Part shown: positions 39,037 through 46,790 of the stretch, piece after piece
Layout of the letters: each line of letters starts with the position of its first letter
Position numbering within the stretch: the stretch's first letter is position 1
Assembly: GCF_001429725.1 (NCBI RefSeq)
Contig: NZ_LMHV01000001.1
Location: 186,001-250,000, forward strand
DNA length: 64,000 bases
Direction of reading: 5' to 3'
From: Rhizobium sp. Root708
Lineage (GTDB): Bacteria; Pseudomonadota; Alphaproteobacteria; Rhizobiales; Rhizobiaceae
The notes under the pieces: generated by a model
What the model was told of the DNA's origin: nothing
The model's database searches: none
What the model saw: the letters and a program-made list of their open reading frames with translations, nothing else
Position numbers and translations under genes: made by a program

Positions 39037-39861
39037 ATGATGGCTCCGCAGCCGCCCCCCGGCGGGCGTAGTAAGGGCGACTATCCGTGGTGGCTGGTCG
39101 CCCTCATCGCGATCGGCCTCATCCTTGCCGCCGTCATCATTACCAACGACATCTACGCGCAGGTCTTCCGCACTATCGCGAACGGCATCGGCATCACGGT
39201 CTTCGTGACGCTGATCGGCTTCGTGCTTGCCATTGTTCTTGGCCTCGGGATCGCACTGCTCGGGTTGTCCGACAGCGTCGTGCTGCGCCAGATCTCGCGT
39301 TTCTACGTCGAGGTGATCCGCGGCGTGCCGATGCTGGTGCTGCTCTTCTACGTCGCCTTCGTCGGCGCTCCCGGGATCGTCGCAGCCTACAACGTCCTGA
39401 TCACGCCGTTGGTGCGGCTGGGACTTGCCGAGCCGATCCTGGTGCGCGACTTCTCGCTGATGTGGCGCGCGATCATCGCGCTGATGATCGGCTATTCGTC
39501 GTTCATCGCCGAGGTCTTCCGCGCCGGCATCCAGTCCGTCGATCACGGACAGATCGAAGCCGCCAAGGCGCTCGGCCTGTCGCGGTACCACCGCTTTCGC
39601 TTCGTCACCTTCCCTCAGGCCGTGAAGGTGATCTTTCCTCCGCTCTCGAACGATTTCGTCGCCATGGTGAAGGACAGCTCGCTTGTCTCGGTGCTCGGCG
39701 TCTCCGATATCACTCAGATGGGCAAGATTTACGCCTCCGGCTCCTTCCGCTTCTTTGAAACCTACTCGATCGTCACCTACATCTATCTCATCCTGACGAT
39801 TGGCCTGTCGCTTGCGTTGCGACAAGTCGAGAAGCGGATGCGCAGGAGAGACCGGCGATAG
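39037..39861 (+). CDS. Amino-acid ABC transporter permease (HisM/GlnP type)
   Basis: A 274-residue permease with a proline/glycine-rich cytoplasmic start, then about five to six helices. The hallmark EAAKALGLSRYHRFRFVTFPQ (EAA loop that docks on the ATPase) is at about residues 178-198, and IRGVPMLVLLFYVAF matches the HisM/GlnP group. It forms a two-gene unit with the upstream binding protein; no ATPase gene is adjacent, so the ATPase must be shared or encoded elsewhere. Confidence 0.92.
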   Translation: MMAPQPPPGGRSKGDYPWWLVALIAIGLILAAVIITNDIYAQVFRTIANGIGITVFVTLIGFVLAIVLGLGIALLGLSDSVVLRQISRFYVEVIRGVPMLVLLFYVAFVGAPGIVAAYNVLITPLVRLGLAEPILVRDFSLMWRAIIALMIGYSSFIAEVFRAGIQSVDHGQIEAAKALGLSRYHRFRFVTFPQAVKVIFPPLSNDFVAMVKDSSLVSVLGVSDITQMGKIYASGSFRFFETYSIVTYIYLILTIGLSLALRQVEKRMRRRDRR

Positions 39862-39888
39862 CGGCGGCATGATTCAAATTGCCGCCGT
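39862..39888 (+). terminator. Hairpin after the amino-acid permease gene
   Basis: CGGCGGCA (39862-39869) and TGCCGCCG (39880-39887) form an 8 bp stem directly after the stop codon. Only scattered T residues follow, so termination is possible but not assured. Confidence 0.45.
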
Positions 39889-40100
39889 CGCCAAAAATTG
39901 ATATGTGACGGCACATGGAAAGCAAGTTCAAGTGCATTGGCGCGCATATTTTCGTGCTGCAGGATCATTACCGCCTGCCGGCACGTTTCTTTGCGTCCGT
40001 ATTCGGTGCACTCAACAGCCGACTTCGTTGATCGAATTACGGCTGGCGGCCCTACCCGCCAAAACCCCATTCTCCATGCCTTCAATACGGATATAACGCC

Positions 40101-41510
40101 ATGAGCGCACCGCGTACTCTCTACGACAAGATCTGGGACGATCACCTGGTTGACCAGCAGGACGACGGCACCTGTCTTCTCTACATCGACCGCCATCTGG
40201 TCCACGAAGTGACCTCTCCGCAGGCATTCGAAGGCCTGCGCATGAGCCACCGCAAGGTCCGTGCACCGGAAAAGACTCTGGCTGTCGTCGACCACAACGT
40301 CCCGACCTCGCCTGACCGCCACCTCGGCATCAAGAACGAGGAAAGCCGTATCCAGGTCGAGCAGCTTGCCATCAACGCCGCCGAATTCAACGTCGAGTAT
40401 TACTCCGAGAACGACAAGCGCCAGGGCATCGTTCACATCGTCGGTCCCGAGCAGGGCTTTACCCTGCCTGGCATGACCATCGTCTGCGGCGACAGCCACA
40501 CGTCGACCCACGGCGCTTTCGGCGCGCTGGCGCACGGCATCGGCACCTCGGAAGTCGAGCACGTTCTCGCAACCCAGACGCTGATCCAGAAGAAGGCCAA
40601 GAACATGCTCGTGCGTGTCGATGGCGAACTTCCGCCGCACGTCACGGCCAAGGACATCATCCTTGCCATCATCGGCGAGATCGGAACTGCCGGCGGCACG
40701 GGCCACGTCATCGAATTCGCGGGCGAAGCGATCCGCGCGCTGTCGATGGAAGGCCGCATGACGATCTGCAACATGACGATCGAAGGCGGCGCCCGCGCCG
40801 GCCTGATCGCGCCCGACGAAAAGACCTTCGAGTACATCAAGGGCAAGCCACGCGCGCCGAAGGGCGAAACGCTGGAGCAGGCAATCGCCTACTGGAAGAC
40901 GCTGCAGACCGATGAAGGCGCTCATTACGACCGCGTCGTCGTTCTCGACGCCGCCTCGCTGCCGCCGATCGTATCCTGGGGCTCCTCGCCGGAAGATGTC
41001 ATCTCCGTTCAGGGCGCTGTTCCGAACCCCGACGAGATCCAGGACGAGAACAAGCGCACCTCCAAGTGGCGCGCGCTTGACTACATGGGCCTGAAGCCCG
41101 GCACCAAGATGACCGACATCACACTGGACCGCGTCTTCATCGGCTCCTGCACGAACGGCCGTATCGAGGATCTGCGCGAAGTTGCCAAGGTCGTCGAGGG
41201 CAAGACCGTCGCCGCGACCGTCAGCGCCATGATCGTTCCGGGCTCCGGCCTCGTGAAGGAACAGGCGGAAGCGGAAGGCCTGGACAAGATCTTCAAGGCG
41301 GCCGGCTTCGACTGGCGTGAGCCGGGTTGCTCCATGTGTCTCGCCATGAACGACGACCGCCTGAAGCCGGGCGAGCGTTGCGCTTCCACCTCGAACCGCA
41401 ACTTCGAAGGCCGCCAGGGCTTCAAGGGCCGCACGCACCTTGTTTCTCCGGCAATGGCCGCAGCGGCAGCGATTGCTGGCCACTTCGTCGACATCCGCGA
41501 CTGGAACTAA
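40101..41510 (+). CDS. leuC: 3-isopropylmalate dehydratase large subunit
   Basis: A 469-residue aconitase-superfamily enzyme that isomerises 2- to 3-isopropylmalate in leucine synthesis. The 4Fe-4S cysteine motifs FIGSCTNGR and [10 protein letters not shown] are present, as is [29 protein letters not shown] region (residues about 130-160) typical of LeuC. leuD is not adjacent, as usual in rhizobia. The 239 bp upstream shows no clear leader peptide with leucine runs. Confidence 0.97.
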   Translation: MSAPRTLYDKIWDDHLVDQQDDGTCLLYIDRHLVHEVTSPQAFEGLRMSHRKVRAPEKTLAVVDHNVPTSPDRHLGIKNEESRIQVEQLAINAAEFNVEYYSENDKRQGIVHIVGPEQGFTLPGMTIVCGDSHTSTHGAFGALAHGIGTSEVEHVLATQTLIQKKAKNMLVRVDGELPPHVTAKDIILAIIGEIGTAGGTGHVIEFAGEAIRALSMEGRMTICNMTIEGGARAGLIAPDEKTFEYIKGKPRAPKGETLEQAIAYWKTLQTDEGAHYDRVVVLDAASLPPIVSWGSSPEDVISVQGAVPNPDEIQDENKRTSKWRALDYMGLKPGTKMTDITLDRVFIGSCTNGRIEDLREVAKVVEGKTVAATVSAMIVPGSGLVKEQAEAEGLDKIFKAAGFDWREPGCSMCLAMNDDRLKPGERCASTSNRNFEGRQGFKGRTHLVSPAMAAAAAIAGHFVDIRDWN

Positions 41511-41518
41511 TCGAAATT

Positions 41519-41541
41519 GCCTCTCCCCATCGGGGAGAGGC
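41519..41541 (+). terminator. Palindromic hairpin after leuC
   Basis: GCCTCTCCCC-ATC-GGGGAGAGGC: a perfect 10 bp stem 8 bp after the leuC stop, without a T-run. Such CTCTCCCC/GGGGAGAG palindromes recur in rhizobial intergenic DNA, so it may be a repeat-type element acting as a 3' end stabiliser. Confidence 0.6.
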
Positions 41542-41604
41542 GCCCTTCTCGGGACTTTGCAAAAGTCGTTGCCGTTGCGGCACGCCCGAGGCCGCCAATT
41601 TCGG

Positions 41605-42138
41605 ATGAGCCTCATGAGCAGCAAACAGAACGCACGCCATCTCTATCTGCTCCGCCACGCTAAATCAGCCTGGCCTGACGGCATGGACGACCACGATCGC
41701 CCGCTCGCCGAACGCGGCCGAAAAGCTGCACCTCTGATCGCTGCCTTCATGGCCGATCACAAGATCCGCCCAGACCTTGCGCTGGTATCCACGGCACGGC
41801 GCACCCAGGAAACCTGGGACCTCCTCGCCGCCAGCCTTCCGAAAGCCCCGACAAAACGTGACGCCGCAGATCTTTACGAGGCCGACGCAAGTGCCATTGC
41901 CACCTTGCTGCGATCCATCGACCCATCCGTCGAAAGCCTGCTGGTCATCGGCCATAATCCCGGCCTCCAGGATTTTGCATTGGATCTTGTCGGCGGGGGT
42001 GACCTTGGTGCGCGAACGCGTATGGCCGAGAAATTCCCGACCGCTGGCCTTGCCGTGATCCGCGTAAAAGCGTGGCAAACTCTGTTGCCATCGAGCGGTC
42101 ACCTCGAATCGTTCGTGACCCCACGAATGCTTGGCTGA
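41605..42138 (+). CDS. Histidine phosphatase family protein, SixA-like
   Basis: A 177-residue phosphohistidine phosphatase-like protein. The catalytic LYLLRHAKSAWPD (RHG-type motif, here RHA as in SixA) is at about residues 12-24, with STARRTQETW and the second catalytic His in VIGHNPGLQD (about residue 120). SixA in E. coli removes phosphate from His of the nitrogen PTS phosphotransferase. Start at ATG 41605; ATG 41614 is equally possible. Confidence 0.88.
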   Translation: MSLMSSKQNARHLYLLRHAKSAWPDGMDDHDRPLAERGRKAAPLIAAFMADHKIRPDLALVSTARRTQETWDLLAASLPKAPTKRDAADLYEADASAIATLLRSIDPSVESLLVIGHNPGLQDFALDLVGGGDLGARTRMAEKFPTAGLAVIRVKAWQTLLPSSGHLESFVTPRMLG

Positions 42139-42194
42139 CGTTGCGACATCGGGCGCGACCTCAGATCTCTCAGAGTTCTGAGCGTGAGTGGAGA

Positions 42195-42213
42195 GGCGGC
42201 GCACTACGCCGCC
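42195..42213. terminator. Hairpin between convergent genes
   Basis: GGCGGCG-CACTA-CGCCGCC between the SixA-like gene and the aldo/keto reductase gene. No T-run on either strand, so its terminator role is uncertain. Confidence 0.35.
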
Positions 42214-42221
42214 CGTGAGCT

Positions 42222-43052
42222 TCAGAAAGTCGCTGTCTTGGGGTCTGGCCCCATGCGAGCACCGATATCATCGAGCTTGGCAATCGCCGCCATGTCGTCG
42301 TCATCGAGCGCGAAGTCGAACACCTGAAAATTCTCTTCGATACGCGACGGCGTGACGGACTTGGGGATCACCACCAGCCCGCTGTCCATGTGCCAGCGAA
42401 CAATCGTCTGAGCCGGTGTTTTTCCGTGCTTCCTGGCAATTCCGCCGATGACGGGATGGTCGATCAGCTTGCCCTGGCCGAGCGGGCTCCAGGATTGGGT
42501 CGCGATATCAAGCTTCTTGTGCGCGGCCTGCGAAGCCTTCTGCTGAAAGTCGGGATGAAGTTCGATCTGATTGATGACGGGAACGACGCCCGTTTCGGCA
42601 ACGAGACGGTCTATATGCTCCGGATAGAAATTCGATACGCCGATCGACCGGGCACGCCCATCCTTCTTCAGCTGGATGAAGGCCTTCCACGTATCGACGT
42701 AGCGGTTGCGCGTCGGCGCCGGCCAGTGAATGAGATAGAGATCCACATAGTCGGTCCCGAGGCGTTTCAGGCTCTTGTCGAACGCCGTGAGCGTCGCATC
42801 GTAGCCCTGATTGTCGTTCCAGAGCTTGGTGGTGAGGAAAATGTCGCTCCGCGGCACGCCGGACGACTTGATCCCCTCTCCAACCCCGTCCTCGTTTTCA
42901 TAGATAGCGGCGGTATCGACGTGACGATAGCCGGCTGCAATCGCGGTGCGAACGGTGGGCGCTGCGATATCGGCGGGCGTGCGCCACACACCGAGGCCAA
43001 CTTGCGGAATAGTGTTTCCATCGTGGAAGGTAATGACGGGTTGTTGTGCCAC
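42222..43052 (-). CDS. Aldo/keto reductase, 2,5-diketo-D-gluconate reductase-like
   Basis: A 276-residue NADPH-dependent AKR (DkgA/AKR5-like). The full catalytic tetrad is visible: Asp and Tyr in DTAAIYENEDGVG (about residues 46-51), Lys in LTTKLW (about 76) and His in LIHWPAP (about 109); NADPH contacts lie in IPKSVTPSRIEEN. Natural substrate uncertain (ketoaldehydes or diketogluconate). It differs from the PdxI-like AKR upstream, which lacks the His. Monocistronic. Confidence 0.92.
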   Translation of the reverse strand: MAQQPVITFHDGNTIPQVGLGVWRTPADIAAPTVRTAIAAGYRHVDTAAIYENEDGVGEGIKSSGVPRSDIFLTTKLWNDNQGYDATLTAFDKSLKRLGTDYVDLYLIHWPAPTRNRYVDTWKAFIQLKKDGRARSIGVSNFYPEHIDRLVAETGVVPVINQIELHPDFQQKASQAAHKKLDIATQSWSPLGQGKLIDHPVIGGIARKHGKTPAQTIVRWHMDSGLVVIPKSVTPSRIEENFQVFDFALDDDDMAAIAKLDDIGARMGPDPKTATF

Positions 43053-43189
43053 TGTTTTCTCTCCAAAAACTCAGAATTGCACGGGCGTGTTTGAGCTCGT
43101 CGTGCAACGGGCTTGCCTGCGCGCCTTTAAGCCCCGACGCCGGTCGAGACGCATATAGGTCGCCAATCGCCGTTTATCATCCCCCGGTT

Positions 43190-43738
43190 CTAGAGAACGC
43201 GAACGACGGTACCCTTGCGCATGAAAGGTAGCAGACGGCGCATGTCACGCGGATGAACGGCGACGCAGCCGGCGGTCGGTTCGTAGCCGGGTCTGATCAG
43301 ATGAAAGAAGATTGCAGAGCCACGATTGCGAGCTCGCGAACGGACATTCCAATCGAGCACCAGGCAGACGTCGTATAGCCCATCCGCCCGCTTCATCTCC
43401 TCGTGGCTCGGCCGAAACGGCGCCTTGACGAGGCGATTGTAGCTTGGATGATCAGGCTGGTCGCACCACAGCATCTTGGCACCGATACGCCGGAGGGAAA
43501 GCGGCGTTTGAAGGTGGTGCGGCTTCTCCCCGCGACGAAAGCCATGGAGGATCCTCATCGAGGCAATCGGCGTTGCTCCGTCACCCTCCAGCTTCGTGAC
43601 TGTTCGGCCGGAACGACCGATGGCTGCAGGGATCCTTAGCGTATCGAATTGGATCAGTGCACGGCTTTTATTGCGCGGTGCGGGACGAACGATAATCATC
43701 GTTGACTGTATAGTTCGCGTCCGCCTTGTTTTTTCCAT
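43190..43738 (-). CDS. L,D-transpeptidase (YkuD) family protein
   Basis: A 182-residue protein with a YkuD catalytic domain. The motif is spread over FFHLIRPGYEPTAGCVAVHP: catalytic His, conserved Thr/Gly and the nucleophilic Cys in GCVAV (the common form is GCxR). GRSGRTVTKLEGDGATPIASM is the conserved N-terminal substrate-binding stretch. Such enzymes make 3-3 cross-links or attach proteins to peptidoglycan, but no export signal is evident at the start chosen (ATG 43738, preceded by GAGAAAG). Divergent from the CenR-like regulator. Confidence 0.85.
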   Translation of the reverse strand: MEKTRRTRTIQSTMIIVRPAPRNKSRALIQFDTLRIPAAIGRSGRTVTKLEGDGATPIASMRILHGFRRGEKPHHLQTPLSLRRIGAKMLWCDQPDHPSYNRLVKAPFRPSHEEMKRADGLYDVCLVLDWNVRSRARNRGSAIFFHLIRPGYEPTAGCVAVHPRDMRRLLPFMRKGTVVRVL

Positions 43739-43878
43739 CTTTCTCACATGTCTTTGCATTGCTTGGGGATCGATTGAAATCATATAGCAGAATATACGAC
43801 AACGCTTGGTCTTCCGATCTTTGCCAATGATCGAAATTGGCGTACGACTAGGAAGCCGAAGGTGAGGATTTGAGCCGC

Positions 43879-44562
43879 ATGACCGCACGCACCATCCTTT
43901 TGGTGGATGACGACGACGACCTCCGCGAGACTCTCACGGAGCAGCTTTCCCTCTACGAAGAGTTTACGGTTCTCCAGGAGACGACGGCCACGAAGGGCGT
44001 TGAGAAAGCGCGCGCGACACCGATCGATCTTCTGATCATGGACGTTGGTTTGCCGGATATGGATGGGCGCGAGGCGGTGAAGCTTCTGCGCAAGGGCGGC
44101 CTCAAGGCGCCGATCATCATGTTGACCGGCCACGATACCGATTCCGACACGATCCTCGGCCTGGAAGCCGGCGCCAACGACTATATAACAAAGCCGTTCC
44201 GTTTCGCCGTGCTTCTTGCCCGTATCCGCGTGCAACTTCGCCAGCATGAGCAGAGCGAAGACGCCACCTTCAATGTCGGCCCGTATGTTTTCAAGCCGAG
44301 CCAGAAGTTGCTGACCCTGGAAAACGGCCAGAAAATACGGCTCACCGAGAAAGAGGCGGCGATTATTCGCTATCTTTACCGGGCGGAGCAGAAGGTCGTC
44401 ACCCGTGACGTGCTTCTCGAGGAAGTCTGGGGCTACAATTCCGGCGTCACGACGCACACCCTGGAGACCCACGTTTATCGCCTGCGCCAGAAGATCGAGC
44501 GCGATCCCTCAAACGCCGAAATTCTGGTGACGGAAAACGGCGGCTACAAGATCATTCCGTAA
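43879..44562 (+). CDS. cenR: OmpR-family response regulator, CenR-like
   Basis: A 227-residue regulator: receiver domain with acidic DDDDD cluster, phospho-acceptor Asp in LLIMDVGLPDMDG (about residue 54) and Lys in YITKPFR (about 105), then an OmpR winged helix with TLETHVYRLRQKIE. The wording resembles CenR, the envelope regulator essential in several alphaproteobacteria; this assignment is from memory. No histidine kinase gene is adjacent. ATG 43879 (MTARTILLVD) chosen; a TTG at 43870 is in frame. The stop overlaps the next start by 1 bp (TAATG). Confidence 0.75.
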   Translation: MTARTILLVDDDDDLRETLTEQLSLYEEFTVLQETTATKGVEKARATPIDLLIMDVGLPDMDGREAVKLLRKGGLKAPIIMLTGHDTDSDTILGLEAGANDYITKPFRFAVLLARIRVQLRQHEQSEDATFNVGPYVFKPSQKLLTLENGQKIRLTEKEAAIIRYLYRAEQKVVTRDVLLEEVWGYNSGVTTHTLETHVYRLRQKIERDPSNAEILVTENGGYKIIP

Positions 44563-45017
44563 TGGCTCTTAACGACGATATCCGGCTGCTGTCGCAGATA
44601 GCTCTCTTCGGCGGCATGTCGGAGGACCAGCTGCGACTGATCGCTTTCGGCGCCGATCGTCGGGTGATTTCAGCCGGGCAGATGCTGTTTCGGGAAGGCT
44701 CCCCCGCCGAGAGCGCCTACGTCGTTCTCAGCGGGCGCATCGAGCTCAGCCGCACGGGCCGCGACGGCCAACCGGAAGTGCAGGCGGTGGTGGGCGCAGG
44801 GACACTACTTTCAGAGCTGGCTCTGATCACTCTGGTCGAACGCAAGTTCACGGCCGTTGCGACGGAGGATACGGGGATCATCAGGATTACCCGTCCGCTG
44901 TTCCATCGTCTGATCGAGGAATATCCCGACGCCGCGCTGCTGATCGAGAACCGAATTCGCGACAACATCGCGGCGCTTGCCGCCAGGGCGGCAGCGGAAC
45001 TTCACCGTTTCGCCTGA
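44562..45017 (+). CDS. Cyclic nucleotide-binding domain protein without output domain
   Basis: A 151-residue protein made almost entirely of a cNMP-binding (CAP_ED) jelly roll followed by a C-terminal helix; there is no DNA-binding domain. The phosphate-binding cassette reads SELALITLVERKFTA, where canonical cAMP binders have GELAL and PR(S/T)A, so cyclic nucleotide binding may be lost or altered. It is translationally coupled to the CenR-like regulator, suggesting a functional partnership. Confidence 0.85.
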   Translation: MALNDDIRLLSQIALFGGMSEDQLRLIAFGADRRVISAGQMLFREGSPAESAYVVLSGRIELSRTGRDGQPEVQAVVGAGTLLSELALITLVERKFTAVATEDTGIIRITRPLFHRLIEEYPDAALLIENRIRDNIAALAARAAAELHRFA

Positions 45018-45023
45018 CGAACC

Positions 45024-45827
45024 TCAGAAATCGAAGTGCGCGGTAACCGGTACGTGGTCCGATGGACGCTCCCAGCCGCGCGCCTCCTTGAAGATCTCGA
45101 TACGCTTCAGGTGCGGCCCCAGGTCCTGCGATGACCAGATGTGGTCGAGACGGCGCCCGCGGTCGGCAGCCTCCCAGTCCTTGGCGCGGTAGCTCCACCA
45201 CGTATAAAGCTTCTCGCTTTCCGGAACGTGATGCCGCATCAGATCGAGCCAAGCGCCGCGGCGCATGATTTCCAACAGCCCTTCGGTCTCGACGGGCGTA
45301 TGGCTGACGATCTTCAGCAACTGCTTGTGCGACCACACATCGTGCTCCAGCGGCGCGATATTCAGATCGCCGACGAGGATCGCCGAGGTGTTCGCCTCAC
45401 CATTTGCCTTCAGCAGTTTCATCTCTTCGATGAAGTCGAGCTTGTGGCCGAATTTCGGGTTGATGGCGCGATCCGGCTCGTCACCGCCGGCCGGCACATA
45501 GAAATTATGAAGTCGCACGCGCCTGCCGCCACGCTCGAACACAGCCGATATGTGGCGCGCATCTCCCACCTTGCAGTAATCCTGCCGGTGGTCTTCCGTC
45601 AATGGAATGCGCGAGGCGATCGCTACGCCATGATAGCCCTTCTGGCCATGGATAATGATGTGTTCATAACCCATCGCGCGCAACGGCGCCGCCGGGAAGA
45701 GCTCGTTCGGAACCTTGGTTTCCTGCAGGCAGATGATATCGGGTTTGTGCTTGAGGACGAACTGCTCGACGATCGGCATGCGCAGCCGGACAGAATTGAT
45801 ATTCCAGGTGGTAATCGAGAAGCTCAT
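45024..45827 (-). CDS. xthA: Exodeoxyribonuclease III
   Basis: A 267-residue endonuclease/exonuclease/phosphatase-family DNA repair enzyme (AP endonuclease). Metal and catalytic motifs: WNINSVR, CLQETKVP (Glu, about residue 36), VGDLNIAP (Asp/Asn) and SDHVPVTAHF at the C-terminus. It repairs abasic sites and oxidised 3' ends. Convergent with the cyclic-nucleotide-domain gene, 6 bp apart. Confidence 0.96.
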   Translation of the reverse strand: MSFSITTWNINSVRLRMPIVEQFVLKHKPDIICLQETKVPNELFPAAPLRAMGYEHIIIHGQKGYHGVAIASRIPLTEDHRQDYCKVGDARHISAVFERGGRRVRLHNFYVPAGGDEPDRAINPKFGHKLDFIEEMKLLKANGEANTSAILVGDLNIAPLEHDVWSHKQLLKIVSHTPVETEGLLEIMRRGAWLDLMRHHVPESEKLYTWWSYRAKDWEAADRGRRLDHIWSSQDLGPHLKRIEIFKEARGWERPSDHVPVTAHFDF

Positions 45828-45895
45828 GCGGATACCCTTGAGACGTTTTCGGTCTTGCCTTTAGAGCAAAGATCGAGCCGAGGGAACGCGCGCGC

Positions 45896-45930
45896 AAAGA
45901 AAAAGCGCCCCACTGGAGGGGCGCTTTGGA
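45896..45930 (-). terminator. Intrinsic terminator after lolA
   Basis: On the minus strand AAAGCGCCCC-TCCA-GTGGGGCGCTTT followed by TTCTTTG: a stem of about 10 bp, located 50 bp after the lolA stop and before xthA. Confidence 0.88.
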
Positions 45931-45949
45931 AACAGCGTTGGGCGCGGAA

Positions 45950-46005
45950 TTAGTCGCGATAGCCGGCTGTGCCCGGGGTCAGTCGCGGTAGGCGGCTGTA
46001 CCCGG
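45950..46005 (-). repeat. Imperfect tandem duplication of the lolA 3' end
   Basis: The last codons of lolA (PGTAAYRD-stop, 45979-46005) are followed at once by a second copy reading PGTAGYRD-stop (45950-45976). By eye 23 of 27 positions agree; the unit is 29 bp, so the copy is in another frame and is not translated as part of LolA. Confidence 0.8.
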
Positions 46006-46653
46006 GATGACTTCGTAAGGCACACGGAAGACCTTGTCGTCGAACTGCATGCCGGTCTTGACGTTGAACACCATGACGGACGTGTCCTTGCCCTGATTGT
46101 CCGTAATCGTCCACTGCCGCAGGTCGTAGGTTTTCGGGTCGAACATCATCGTGATCGTCGAATTGCCGAAAACCGTGTTGTTGCCGAGCGCGATGGTCGT
46201 CAGATCCGACTCTTGCTTGACGCTTTTCACCGAACCGGCCGAGAGGTCGATACGCTGCGCCAGGAGAAGGCTGAGCGGTGTCTTTGACAGCGGATAGAGG
46301 TCCCAGGTCTTCAGCTTCATATTGCCGATCGCGACGTTCTTGCCGTCGGCGATCACCCTGATCGGCGACGGATCATCATAGTTGAAGCGAAGCTTGCCGG
46401 GGCGCTGGATAAAGAATTTCCCGCCGGTCTGCTCGCCGCGCGGACCGAACTGAACGAACTCGCCCTGCATGGACGCGACGCTCGAGAAATGGTCCGCGAT
46501 CGCCTGCGCGGTAGCGTTGTTGGACGCAGCCGCCGCTGCCTGCGCGAAAAGATTGACCGGCAAGGCTGTGGACGCCGCAGCGACAGCCATAGCGCCCAGC
46601 ATATGGCGCCGCGTCAGCAGAATGCGATCCAGGAAGGAATCGGAGTTTGTCAT
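45979..46653 (-). CDS. lolA: Outer-membrane lipoprotein carrier protein LolA
   Basis: A 224-residue periplasmic chaperone that carries lipoproteins to the outer membrane. The mature domain shows MQGEFVQFGPRGEQTGGKFFI, RPGKLRFNYDDPSP and TWDLYPLSKTPLS. The export signal is unusual: TRRHMLGAMAVAAAS resembles a twin-arginine motif rather than a plain Sec signal. It lies downstream of ftsK (137 bp) on the same strand and its 3' end is duplicated. ATG 46653 is preferred. Confidence 0.92.
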   Translation of the reverse strand: MTNSDSFLDRILLTRRHMLGAMAVAAASTALPVNLFAQAAAAASNNATAQAIADHFSSVASMQGEFVQFGPRGEQTGGKFFIQRPGKLRFNYDDPSPIRVIADGKNVAIGNMKLKTWDLYPLSKTPLSLLLAQRIDLSAGSVKSVKQESDLTTIALGNNTVFGNSTITMMFDPKTYDLRQWTITDNQGKDTSVMVFNVKTGMQFDDKVFRVPYEVIPGTAAYRD

Positions 46654-46790
46654 TTAGGTCTCCTTTATGCAGTCTGAATGCTGTCGAAACGCGGCGTCTT
46701 CAAGGCGTGTTCACGGGACCGCCAAAGCTAACGTTTTCAGAGCGATCAGGTTTCCGTGAAGTCCGCTTCGGCATGAAAAAAATCGGACGC

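Noticed and set aside
39898..40104. Possible leader peptide upstream of leuC
   Set aside because: The short frames contain no run of leucine codons and no attenuator pair, so leucine attenuation is not supported.
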